Shown here: in pieces, positions 1 through 5,316 of the stretch
Position numbering within the stretch: the stretch's first letter is position 1
Layout: every line of letters begins with the position of its first letter
Assembly (NCBI GenBank): GCA_964571815.1
Contig: CAZNDN010000208.1
Span: forward strand, 1-5,316
From: CAZNDN01 sp964571815
Lineage (GTDB): Bacteria; Fibrobacterota; Chitinivibrionia; Chitinivibrionales; WJKA01
Reading direction: 5' to 3'
DNA length: 5,316 bases
Position numbers and translations under genes: made by a program
Notes under the pieces: model-generated
What the model saw: only the letters and a program-made list of their open reading frames with translations
Told to the model about the DNA's origin: nothing
Database searches by the model: none

Positions 1-375
1 ATTCAGCGAGAGATCGAGGAGGCCTTCACGGAATTAATTCACACGCGGTGGAGTTCCGTGTCGTCCTCGACATGGTCGCCGGGGGTGGATGTCTGCGAGA
101 CGCACGATGCGTACCTGCTGTCGGCCGATCTTCCGGGGGTCGAGCCGGACGACGTTGAGTTGCGGGTGGAGGATGACGGGATCACGCTGTCGGGTTCCCG
201 CGTGTCGCAGAGTGCCGAGCGCAGCGGACGGCATATCCTTCTGGAGCGCCTGACCGGCCGATTCCGGCGACATCTTCGGATCGACCATGATATCGACGAT
301 GCCCGGATAGAGAGCCGGATGGTGGACGGGGTTCTGTATGCGGTGTTGCCGAAGCGGGAAGAGGATACCAGGTGA
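1..375 (+). CDS. Hsp20/alpha-crystallin small heat-shock protein (3' part, start outside window)
   Basis: An ATP-independent holdase chaperone of the cytoplasm that binds unfolding proteins. The frame is open from the first base to TGA at 373-375, giving 124 visible residues. A GTG at 58 could act as a start, but the frame upstream of it reads like the normal helical segment before the domain (IQREIEEAFTEL), so the gene most likely begins outside the window. The alpha-crystallin domain is clear: W25-S-P-G-V-D-V, then the YLLSADLPGV strand, a DGITLSGSR strand, ER-L-T-G-R-F-R-R, and a closing DGVLYAVLPK. The protein stops six residues after that PK and shows no C-terminal I-X-I motif, which many family members use for oligomer assembly. 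The Lon-like protease gene starts 183 nt downstream, so a joint role in protein quality control is a reasonable inference. Family assignment is firm; which paralogue it is cannot be told. Confidence 0.93.
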   Translation: MQREIEEAFTELIHTRWSSVSSSTWSPGVDVCETHDAYLLSADLPGVEPDDVELRVEDDGITLSGSRVSQSAERSGRHILLERLTGRFRRHLRIDHDIDDARIESRMVDGVLYAVLPKREEDTR

Positions 376-381
376 GAAGCG

Positions 382-413
382 CCCCCGCGTGCTCCGGCAC
401 AACCCGGCGGGGG
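382..413 (+). other. GC-rich stem-loop just after the hsp20 stop
   Basis: The 5' arm CCCCCGCGTGC (382-392) pairs fully with GCAC (397-400) and GCGGGGG (407-413). The apical loop is TCCG, and six unpaired bases (401-406) bulge from the 3' side, giving 11 base pairs, 10 of them G-C. It lies 6 nt after the hsp20 stop codon. No T-run follows, so it is not a standard intrinsic terminator. It could protect the 3' end of the hsp20 message, mark a processing site, or reduce read-through into the protease gene. Pairing is seen in the sequence; function is inferred. Confidence 0.45.
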
Positions 414-548
414 GTCGGAGGCCGGGGTGGGGCTGCAGCAGGATTCGGCCGGTGCGCGGCCGGATGATGACGGCCGGGAGGGTTCACGAACTGAGCGTGG
501 CGAAAAGACCGGCTCAGCGCGGCCGACAGCGAAGAACATCTGCAGTGA

Positions 549-553
549 AGGAG
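549..553 (+). promoter_or_regulatory. Ribosome-binding site of the Lon-like gene
   Basis: AGGAG, within AAGGAGA, sits 5 nt before the ATG at 559. This fixes the start there rather than at the in-frame GTG at 427. The 44 residues that the longer reading would add are Arg/Asp/Gly-rich and do not resemble the family N-terminus, whereas the reading from 559 reaches the conserved start region directly. Confidence 0.85.
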
Positions 554-558
554 ATACC

Positions 559-3051
559 ATGAACGGCGGAAAGCACATCCGGGAGTTAGGGGCCGAAGAG
601 ACCGACTTGCATATCGCTCAGGAAACCCTGGGCTTTACTACCACCGATGAACTCTCGCCGCTGGAGTCGATCGTAGACCAGCCGCGTGCACTCGAGGCGC
701 TCGACCTGGGACTGAGCATCCCGGATAAGGGCTACAATGTCTACGTTTCCGGCTCCAGCGGCATGGGCCGACGGGAAATGGTGGAAGGGGCTTTGCGCAC
801 GCGCGCCGCGGGGGAACAGCGACCGCGCGACTGGATCTACCTGAACAATTTCGATCACCCGGACCGGCCGCGGGCTTTTCCGCTCGAACCGGGGCACGGT
901 GAGAAGTTCGCAGCAACCATGGAAGAGCTGGTGCAGCGGCTCAAGGATGAAATCCCCAAGGCGTTTCGGCAGGAGGATTTCACCCGCGAGCGGCAGCGTA
1001 TCAGCCGGCAGTACGAGAACCGGGGACGGGAGCTGCTGCGACAACTCGAACAGGAAGCCGACCGGCGCTCGCTGATCGTGCAGCAGAACCCCGACGGCAA
1101 CGTGGTGATGGTGCCCAAGAGCAAAGAGGGCAAGGCTCTGAAACCCGATGAATTCGAGAAGCTTTCGCGTGAGGAAAAAGACGAGATCGGCAAACGTCAG
1201 CAGGAGCTTGGCGAAAAGGCGCGGGACATACTTTCGCAACAGGCCGAGATTCGCCGGCGAATGCGCGAGGATGTGCGGGGGGTGGAAAAGGAATTTGCCG
1301 CGAAACTGATCGAACCGGCCGTGGACGAGGCGACGGGGCGCTACCGTGACAACGGGAAGCTTGCCGGCTGGCTTGACAAGCTCAAGGAACACATGATCGA
1401 CAACCGGCAGCGCTTTCAGCAGTCGAGCGAGGGACAGGGTCAACAGGGCCTTGCCGCCCTGCTCGGTGGCGGTGGCGGCGGTGGCGAAGCGTCATTCCAG
1501 GAGTACGGCGTCAACGTGGTGGTCGACAACGGCGGCGGCGAGGGCGCGCCGCTGGTGATCGAGAATTCACCCAACTATAAAAACCTCTTCGGTACCATTC
1601 ACGGCCAGTTCGATCGCATGGGACGGGCGCTGACCGATTTTACGCATATCAAGGCCGGCAGCCTGCTTCGCGCCAACGGCGGCTACCTCGTGTTCGATCT
1701 GGTTGAAGCGCTGATCGAGCCGCTGGTATGGAAAGAGCTGAAACGCACCATCAAGAGCGGGGTGCTGGAGTACCACATGTACGATCCTTTCGGCGTGTTC
1801 GGAACCTCCTCCCTCCGGCCCGAGCCGATTCCTCTGAAACTGAAGCTGGTGGTGATCGGCACGCCTCTGATTTACTACCTGCTGCATTTGTACGATGATG
1901 ATTTCAAGGAGATATTCAAGGTGAAGGCCGACTTTGCTCCGGAGATCCGGCGTACCGACGACGGTACCGATGCGGTGGTGGGACGGCTGGTGCGGAAGCT
2001 GGAGTCCATGGACGGGGTCATGGCAATGGAGGCGGGGGCCGTGGCCGAGCTTGCCCGGGCGGGCGCGCGCATGGCCGGCGACAAGTCGAAGATCACCGCG
2101 GAGTTCAGCCGGCTCTCCGATGTTGCACGGGAGGCAACGTACTGGGCACGCAAGGAGCAATCGAAGGTGGTACGCGGTGCGCACGTGCGCACCGCGATCG
2201 ACCGGCGGGTGTTTCGCTCCGATCTGATTGCGGAAAAAATCCGTGAGTTGATCTCCGAAGGGACCCTCAAAATCAGCCTTGAGGGCACGGTTACGGGGCA
2301 GCTCAACGGCCTGAGTGTAGCGCAGTTGGGCGACCACATGTTCGGTCGTCCCTCGCGTGTTACCGCCGGTGTAGGTATCGGCGGCGCCGGCCTGATCAAC
2401 ATCGAGCGCGAGAGCAAGCTCAGCGGCAGCACATTCGACAAGGCAATGCTGATTCTCGAAGGCTATCTGCGCAACACCTACGCCGGCAATCATCCCCTGG
2501 CCCTCTCGGCAAGCATCGCCATGGAGCAAAGCTACGGGCCGATCGAGGGCGACAGCGCATCGGCCGCCGAACTGGTCTGCCTGCTCAGTGCCGTGGGCGG
2601 CGTGCCCCTGCGCCAGGATGTCGCCGTCACCGGTTCGGTCAACCAGTGGGGGCAGGTGCAGGCAATCGGCGGTGTCAACGAGAAGATCGAAGGGTTCTTC
2701 GATGTGTGCGCGCAGCAGGAGCTGACCGGCGGGCAGGGCGTATGCATCCCCGCGTCAAACGTGAAGAACCTGGTGCTGCGGCCCGATGTGGTCGAGGCAA
2801 TCCGGAAGGGACACTTTCACGTGTGGGCGGTGGAGCATATCGACGAGATCCTGGAGCTGCTCAGCGGCATCGATGCGGGATCGCCGGACACCGGGGAGAG
2901 CTTCCACTACCGCGTCGACCAAAGCCTCCAGCGCATGGTGAAGATCCTCAGCGAGCAGAAAGCGGCGGCCCAGCACACACCGGCTCCGGTCCTGCAGCAA
3001 AGCTCCGCCCAACGCGACCCTCGTCCACCGCTTCCGGGCAAGGAGTTGTAG
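559..3051 (+). CDS. Lon-family ATP-dependent protease, LonB/YcbZ-like (AAA_32 type)
   Basis: A cytoplasmic AAA+ serine protease of 830 residues, a normal length for this Lon-like group. Residues 15-60 match the family opening (LGFTTTDEL, QPRALEAL, GYNVYVSG). The P-loop is GSSGMGRR (65-72), with Arg in place of both the Lys and the Ser/Thr. Residues about 121-288 are a highly charged coiled-coil insertion, followed by seven glycines (303-309). The ATPase core resumes with ENSPNYKNLFG, the Walker-B-like GGYLVFD (374-380), a sensor-1-like VVIGTPLIYYLL (431-442) and FKVKADF (453-459). The Lon protease domain spans about 571-770. It carries Ser666 in EGDSAS and Lys709 in GGVNEKIEG, 43 residues apart, the same spacing as Ser679/Lys722 of E. 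coli Lon. The N-terminal Lon substrate-binding domain is absent, as expected. The last 55 or so residues form a Gln/Pro-rich tail. The protease assignment is very secure; substrates and regulation cannot be seen. A role with the upstream Hsp20 is inferred from proximity. Confidence 0.95.
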   Translation: MNGGKHIRELGAEETDLHIAQETLGFTTTDELSPLESIVDQPRALEALDLGLSIPDKGYNVYVSGSSGMGRREMVEGALRTRAAGEQRPRDWIYLNNFDHPDRPRAFPLEPGHGEKFAATMEELVQRLKDEIPKAFRQEDFTRERQRISRQYENRGRELLRQLEQEADRRSLIVQQNPDGNVVMVPKSKEGKALKPDEFEKLSREEKDEIGKRQQELGEKARDILSQQAEIRRRMREDVRGVEKEFAAKLIEPAVDEATGRYRDNGKLAGWLDKLKEHMIDNRQRFQQSSEGQGQQGLAALLGGGGGGGEASFQEYGVNVVVDNGGGEGAPLVIENSPNYKNLFGTIHGQFDRMGRALTDFTHIKAGSLLRANGGYLVFDLVEALIEPLVWKELKRTIKSGVLEYHMYDPFGVFGTSSLRPEPIPLKLKLVVIGTPLIYYLLHLYDDDFKEIFKVKADFAPEIRRTDDGTDAVVGRLVRKLESMDGVMAMEAGAVAELARAGARMAGDKSKITAEFSRLSDVAREATYWARKEQSKVVRGAHVRTAIDRRVFRSDLIAEKIRELISEGTLKISLEGTVTGQLNGLSVAQLGDHMFGRPSRVTAGVGIGGAGLINIERESKLSGSTFDKAMLILEGYLRNTYAGNHPLALSASIAMEQSYGPIEGDSASAAELVCLLSAVGGVPLRQDVAVTGSVNQWGQVQAIGGVNEKIEGFFDVCAQQELTGGQGVCIPASNVKNLVLRPDVVEAIRKGHFHVWAVEHIDEILELLSGIDAGSPDTGESFHYRVDQSLQRMVKILSEQKAAAQHTPAPVLQQSSAQRDPRPPLPGKEL
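2173..2196. repeat. Perfect 24-bp palindrome inside the Lon-like gene
   Basis: The half-site CGCGGTGCGCAC (2173-2184) is followed without a spacer by its exact reverse complement (2185-2196). It coincides exactly with codons 539-546 (RGAHVRTA), so the antisense strand spells the same eight residues. The encoded segment lies in the helical lid region before the protease domain, where the family favours an HVRxAI-like motif, so protein constraint explains part of the sequence. Whether the DNA palindrome has its own role is unknown. Confidence 0.6.
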
Positions 3052-3103
3052 TGCACGAGTGGTGAGGGGCGCAAACGGAATCATTTCCGGAAGGCCTCTC
3101 CTC

Positions 3104-3130
3104 CCGGCGGGTGCGCCGGCATGTAGTTTT
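3104..3130 (+). terminator. Weak terminator-like hairpin after the Lon-like gene
   Basis: CCGGCG (3104-3109) and CGCCGG (3114-3119) form a 6-bp all-GC stem with a GGTG loop, about 50 nt after the protease stop. A short run of four T (3127-3130) follows, but only after an eight-base gap, so this is at best an imperfect intrinsic terminator. A smaller hairpin, CGGAA-TCAT-TTCCG, lies just upstream at 3076-3089. The position between two independent-looking genes supports a transcript end. Confidence 0.3.
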
Positions 3131-3133
3131 GAA

Positions 3134-3151
3134 ACGGCGGCAGACCGCCGT
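3134..3151. promoter_or_regulatory. Inverted repeat upstream of the radical SAM gene
   Basis: ACGGCGG (3134-3140) and CCGCCGT (3145-3151) form a perfect 7-bp inverted repeat around CAGA, 29 nt before the radical SAM start. A TTGAAA (3129-3134) resembles a -35 box, and TAAGAC (3151-3156), 16 nt further on, is a poor -10 box; the repeat would then sit between them like an operator. It could equally be the second hairpin of a bipartite terminator for the protease message. The pairing is certain; the role is not. Confidence 0.3.
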
Positions 3152-3180
3152 AAGACCACTGTCGGGGTTCCCGCTTCCGT

Positions 3181-4542
3181 ATGCGCCAACACGCCCTCAT
3201 TATCAACCCCTGGATCACGGATTTCAAGCTCTACGATGAATGGATGCATCCGCTGGGGCTGTACGTTCTTATCTCGCTGCTGAAGCAGAACAATTGGGAT
3301 GTAACCTTTGTAAACTGCCTCCGGCGGGATTCCCCCCGCAAAGCAAAGCGTTGCAGCACCGGCGATTTTCCGTGGGTGGAGCTGGAGAAGCCGCCCGCGT
3401 ACGGGACTATTCCGCGCAAGTACAAGCTCTACGGCATTGAAGAGTGTCGGTTGCATCGGCTCCTGGAGAATGCGCGCCGGCCGGATATGATTTTTATCGG
3501 TTCGGGCATGACCTACTGGATTGACGGGCTTGCGCGGACGGTCGATGCGGTTGGCGGGGTACTGCCGGGTATTCCCGTTGTCATAGGGGGCATTGCGGCG
3601 CGGCTCATGCCCGAGCTGTTGGCTCAGAGATTTCCCGAATGCATCGTTGTTTCTCACGGCATTCTTGACGCTGGGCAAGGTCTGCGTACGAAGCATGATC
3701 TGCTTGCCGACCTGAAACCCATCGGTGCCGATCCGTCGCTGCTCGGCGGACTCCATTCGTGCGAACACCTGTATCACGGTCCCGTGCTGACTTCGCTGGG
3801 CTGCCCTCTGGACTGTACGTATTGCGCATCGCGGCTGCTGCAGCCCTCGTTCCGTCACCGATCCGTGGAGGTCATTCTCGATGAAATCGAGTACTGCATC
3901 GACACGTTCGGTGTGCGGGATTTCGCGTTCTACGACGATGCGCTCCTGTACGGGCCACGGCGGGACCTGGTCGATCTGTTTCGGCGGCTTTGCGTGAAGC
4001 AGGGAATGGTGCGGCTTCACACGCCGAACGGACTGCATCTGCGCCCCTTGACACCCGCGCTGGTTGAGCTGATGCGCGAGGCGGGATTCGTTACACTCCG
4101 GTTCGGCTACGAAACGGGATCGCAGGCACACGCCTCTGATACTTGTGCGAAGGCCGGCCGCAAACTGCTTGCCGACAGGATATCGCTGGTCAAGGCGGCC
4201 GGTTTTGGGAGCCATGCTGTAGGCGTATATATCATGGGCGGGCTTCCGGGGCAGACCGTGGAGAGTATGCTGGATGAGATGGACTATGTCGGCTCGCTGG
4301 GAATCGATGTGAAACCGGTGTTTCTGTCGCCGGTTCCCGGCACACCGGTATTCAATACGTATGCGAGCCGGTTTCCCGGACTCCAAAGCGACCCTCTCCT
4401 GCACAACGATACGGTTTTCGTGACGATGCTCGAGGGCTGGGGCGGGGAGGCGGTGCGCAGGGTCCGCGAAAAAGCCCGCGCCATCAATCGCGGCCGACAC
4501 CGAGAGATCACGGTCGCAGGCGACGGTGCAACCGGTGCATGA
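3181..4542 (+). CDS. Radical SAM protein with B12-binding-like N-terminal region
   Basis: A 453-residue iron-sulfur enzyme expected to cleave S-adenosylmethionine reductively and carry out radical chemistry on an unknown substrate. The cluster motif is C208-P-L-D-C212-T-Y-C215, a standard CX3CX2C. Residues 1-160 resemble the Rossmann-like cobalamin-binding region of B12-binding radical SAM proteins: INPWITDF at the start, then PLGLYVLISLL, PDMIFIGSGMTYW (101-113), VVIGG (133-137) and VSHG (157-160). The cobalamin-ligand motif D-x-H-x-x-G is absent. After the cluster come FYDDALL (250-256), YETGS (310-314), MGGLPGQT (352-359) and SPVPGTP (383-389), all typical of this superfamily. The ATG at 3181 is the first possible start after an in-frame TAA at 3151-3153, although its Shine-Dalgarno sequence is poor (only GGGG at 3164-3167). 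No neighbouring biosynthetic gene hints at a substrate. The superfamily is firm; the reaction is unknown. Confidence 0.92.
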   Translation: MRQHALIINPWITDFKLYDEWMHPLGLYVLISLLKQNNWDVTFVNCLRRDSPRKAKRCSTGDFPWVELEKPPAYGTIPRKYKLYGIEECRLHRLLENARRPDMIFIGSGMTYWIDGLARTVDAVGGVLPGIPVVIGGIAARLMPELLAQRFPECIVVSHGILDAGQGLRTKHDLLADLKPIGADPSLLGGLHSCEHLYHGPVLTSLGCPLDCTYCASRLLQPSFRHRSVEVILDEIEYCIDTFGVRDFAFYDDALLYGPRRDLVDLFRRLCVKQGMVRLHTPNGLHLRPLTPALVELMREAGFVTLRFGYETGSQAHASDTCAKAGRKLLADRISLVKAAGFGSHAVGVYIMGGLPGQTVESMLDEMDYVGSLGIDVKPVFLSPVPGTPVFNTYASRFPGLQSDPLLHNDTVFVTMLEGWGGEAVRRVREKARAINRGRHREITVAGDGATGA

Positions 4543-4833
4543 CAATTCACCGCACCAGCTTCCGCCGGTATGATTGTTGCCCAGGCGTGGGCGCGAGTCG
4601 GTACGCTGTGAAGAGGGGAGAGGCTGCGGGGCTACGCCGGCATGTGCGGGCTCGCAATCGTGGTTGTCGGACAGACCCGGGAAGGTGTCATGCTGGTTCG
4701 GCGACGTCGCGGTACCCCGTGTGTGCCGGCGATGCATGGCACGGATCGTAGCTTCAGAGAAGGGTTTCAGGACCAGGGCCGTAGCGTTTTTTTCACGCTG
4801 CTGAGCATCAGGATAATATACGGAGGTATCGGA
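4543..4833. other. 291-nt stretch with no recognisable gene
   Basis: I see no coding frame with a credible start and family likeness on either strand. In particular there is no DUF4160 gene, the frequent neighbour of DUF2442. The stretch holds a 5-bp inverted repeat, GTGCC/GGCAC (4723-4742, 10-nt loop), and a run of seven T (4787-4793) flanked by AGCGT and ACGCT (4783-4799). That places the T-run in the loop of a weak hairpin rather than after a stem. It presumably contains the end of the radical SAM transcript and a promoter for the next gene, neither clearly visible. Confidence 0.5.
4822..4827 (+). promoter_or_regulatory. Strong ribosome-binding site of the DUF2442 gene
   Basis: GGAGGT is a near-perfect Shine-Dalgarno sequence, with seven bases between GGAGG and the ATG at 4834. 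It marks this ATG as the true start and shows that the gene was expressed at least until recently, despite its later frameshift. Confidence 0.8.
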
Positions 4834-5131
4834 ATGAATACTTCACCAACTGATCCCGGCACGCCTGCGCCGTGTTCCGTGTCGGTGAGCGAAGACTGCC
4901 TTGTTGTGGAGCTTGGCGATGGGCGCTCTCTTTCGGTTCCCGTTGCCTGGTATCCTCGGCTTCAGCACGGCTCCCCCCGAAGAATGCGCGAATTTCCGCC
5001 TGGCCGGGCGAGGAGAGGGTATCCACCGGCCTGATCTCGATGAAGACATCAGCGTTGCGGGCCTTCTCGCCGGCAGCCCCTCGGGCGAAAGCCCCAGCTC
5101 TTTGACCCGTTGGCTCAAGAGCCGCGCATGA
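4834..5131 (+). pseudogene. DUF2442-family gene with a one-base frameshift
   Basis: Small protein of unknown function. Reading from ATG 4834 gives MNTSPTDPG..., then the family core VELGDGRSLSVPVAWYPRL and HGSP. Within the C6 run at 4973-4978 the frame is lost. Unshifted, translation ends at 5034 with 66 residues and an Arg-rich tail unlike the family. Removing one C joins the first 48 codons to a second frame reading EECANFRLAGRGEGIH, PDLDEDISVAGLLAG and a stop at 5129-5131, for 98 residues, a normal length for the family. The usual Trp of the GIHWPDLDED signature is Arg here (CGG, 5027-5029), a second departure. DUF2442 genes often sit beside DUF4160 genes in pairs suspected to be toxin-antitoxin-like; no partner is visible here. 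A homopolymer sequencing error, real decay, or slippage at the C run remain possible. Family assignment is strong; functional status is uncertain. Confidence 0.85.
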
Positions 5132-5278
5132 GAAAACGCTCCAACAAGCTCGCGCGTTCGGTTATGGTGATTCACTGAATTCAGGCTGATTCACACGGCG
5201 TCACTTTGGATCCGCCGATTCCAATTCTGGGCCAATCAATCAATAATAATGGAACCAACCACACAATAACCATCCGCG
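5132..5278. other. AT-richer intergenic segment
   Basis: Composition drops clearly in G+C compared with the rest of the window, most visibly at 5232-5250 where AATC and AAT units repeat in tandem. No coding frame of note is present on either strand. AATAAT (5242-5247) could serve as a -10 box, with a poor TTCCAA (5219-5224) 17 nt upstream as -35. The segment looks like a junction or promoter region; I cannot say which. Confidence 0.35.
5168..5194. repeat. Direct repeats TGATTCAC flanking a 10-bp palindrome
   Basis: TGATTCAC occurs at 5168-5175 and 5187-5194, 19 bp apart. Between them lies the perfect palindrome CTGAATTCAG (5175-5184). The spacing is close to two helical turns, which would suit protein binding to one face of DNA. 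It could be an operator or part of a mobile-element end. No protein can be named from the sequence. Confidence 0.4.
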
Positions 5279-5315
5279 CTGGGTGAGTTTCGCTATGCGG
5301 GATAGACTGGGTGAG
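5279..5315. repeat. Direct repeats CTGGGTGAG, period 28, at the right edge
   Basis: CTGGGTGAG is found at 5279-5287 and again at 5307-5315, with starts 28 bp apart, and the window ends one base later. From general knowledge, IS21-family elements carry several spaced copies of short repeats at each end, often containing motifs of this kind, so this could be the beginning of such an end. Only two copies are visible and no transposase is in the window. A competing reading is a ribosome-binding site (GGTGA, 5282-5286) before an ATG at 5295 opening a gene that runs out of the window. Confidence 0.35.
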
Positions 5316-5316
5316 C

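Noticed and set aside
446..477. Three copies of CGGCCGG (446-452, 457-463, 471-477) in the hsp20-protease spacer
   Set aside because: Spacing is irregular (11 and 14 bp) and the motif is simple in GC-rich DNA, so I cannot support a regulatory call.
491..517. Inverted repeat CTGAGC/GCTCAG upstream of the protease gene
   Set aside because: Only a 6-bp stem with a 15-nt loop. It does not match the CIRCE element (TTAGCACTC-N9-GAGTGCTAA) expected for HrcA-controlled heat-shock genes.
427..558. N-terminal extension of the protease from the GTG at 427
   Set aside because: There is no ribosome-binding site at 427, the added residues are unlike the family, and a strong site supports the ATG at 559.
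1465..1485. GGT/GGC tract encoding seven glycines in the protease as a possible phase-variable repeat
   Set aside because: It is in frame and trinucleotide-like, so length changes would only alter a flexible linker. It reads as an ordinary glycine linker between the coiled-coil insertion and the ATPase core.
1567..2529. A 320-codon minus-strand frame within the protease gene
   Set aside because: It mirrors the protease coding sequence and has no family likeness. It shares the peptide RGAHVRTA with the sense strand only because of the palindrome at 2173-2196.
2755..4737. A 660-codon open frame on the minus strand opposite the end of the protease gene and all of the radical SAM gene
   Set aside because: It is antisense to two genes with clear family motifs, has no recognisable domain and has a low-complexity, Arg/His/Pro-rich composition. 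Long antisense frames are common in GC-rich coding DNA.
4790..4817. Promoter-like TTTTCA ... GATAAT with 16-nt spacing before the DUF2442 gene
   Set aside because: Transcription would start around 4824, inside the ribosome-binding site, so it could not make a normal leader for this gene.
5279..5315. CRISPR array suggested by the 28-bp period
   Set aside because: The identical part is only 9 bp with two copies. CRISPR repeats are longer and need more units.
5295..5316. Possible start of a next gene, ATG followed by RDRLGE, running out of the window
   Set aside because: Only seven codons are visible, with a moderate GGTGA upstream. The same bases are part of the direct repeats, so coding cannot be supported.

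Overview
The window is about 5.3 kb of GC-rich bacterial DNA (roughly 60% G+C by eye). All recognisable genes are on the + strand. Protein content points to a diderm, probably anaerobic bacterium: a small heat-shock protein, a Lon-family protease of the LonB/YcbZ-like type, and a radical SAM protein of a kind I associate with Desulfobacterota- or Spirochaetota-like anaerobes. I cannot fix the taxon from the sequence.

Layout. Positions 1-375 hold the 3' part of an Hsp20 (alpha-crystallin) gene that enters from the left. A 183-nt spacer with a strong GC-rich stem-loop follows. Positions 559-3051 encode an 830-residue Lon-like ATP-dependent protease with a clear Ser666/Lys709 catalytic dyad but a degenerate P-loop. 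A 129-nt spacer with two consecutive hairpins separates it from a 453-residue radical SAM protein (3181-4542), which has a CX3CX2C iron-sulfur motif and a cobalamin-domain-like N-terminus. After a 291-nt stretch with no recognisable gene comes a DUF2442-family gene (4834-5131). It has an excellent ribosome-binding site but is broken in frame by one extra C in a run of six, and it also carries a Trp-to-Arg change in its signature. The last 185 nt are noticeably more AT-rich and contain two pairs of short direct repeats and a palindrome. They may be the start of a mobile-element end (IS21-like terminal repeats are one possibility) or a regulatory region for the next gene.

How the parts fit. Hsp20 and the Lon-like protease form a plausible protein quality-control pair: Hsp20 holds unfolding proteins and the protease removes them. 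The radical SAM gene looks like a separate unit of unknown substrate. The DUF2442 gene is probably decaying accessory DNA. I see no strong evidence for a wholly new multi-gene system. The most notable items are the frameshifted DUF2442 gene, a perfect 24-bp codon-aligned palindrome inside the protease gene, the altered P-loop, and the repeat cluster at the right edge.
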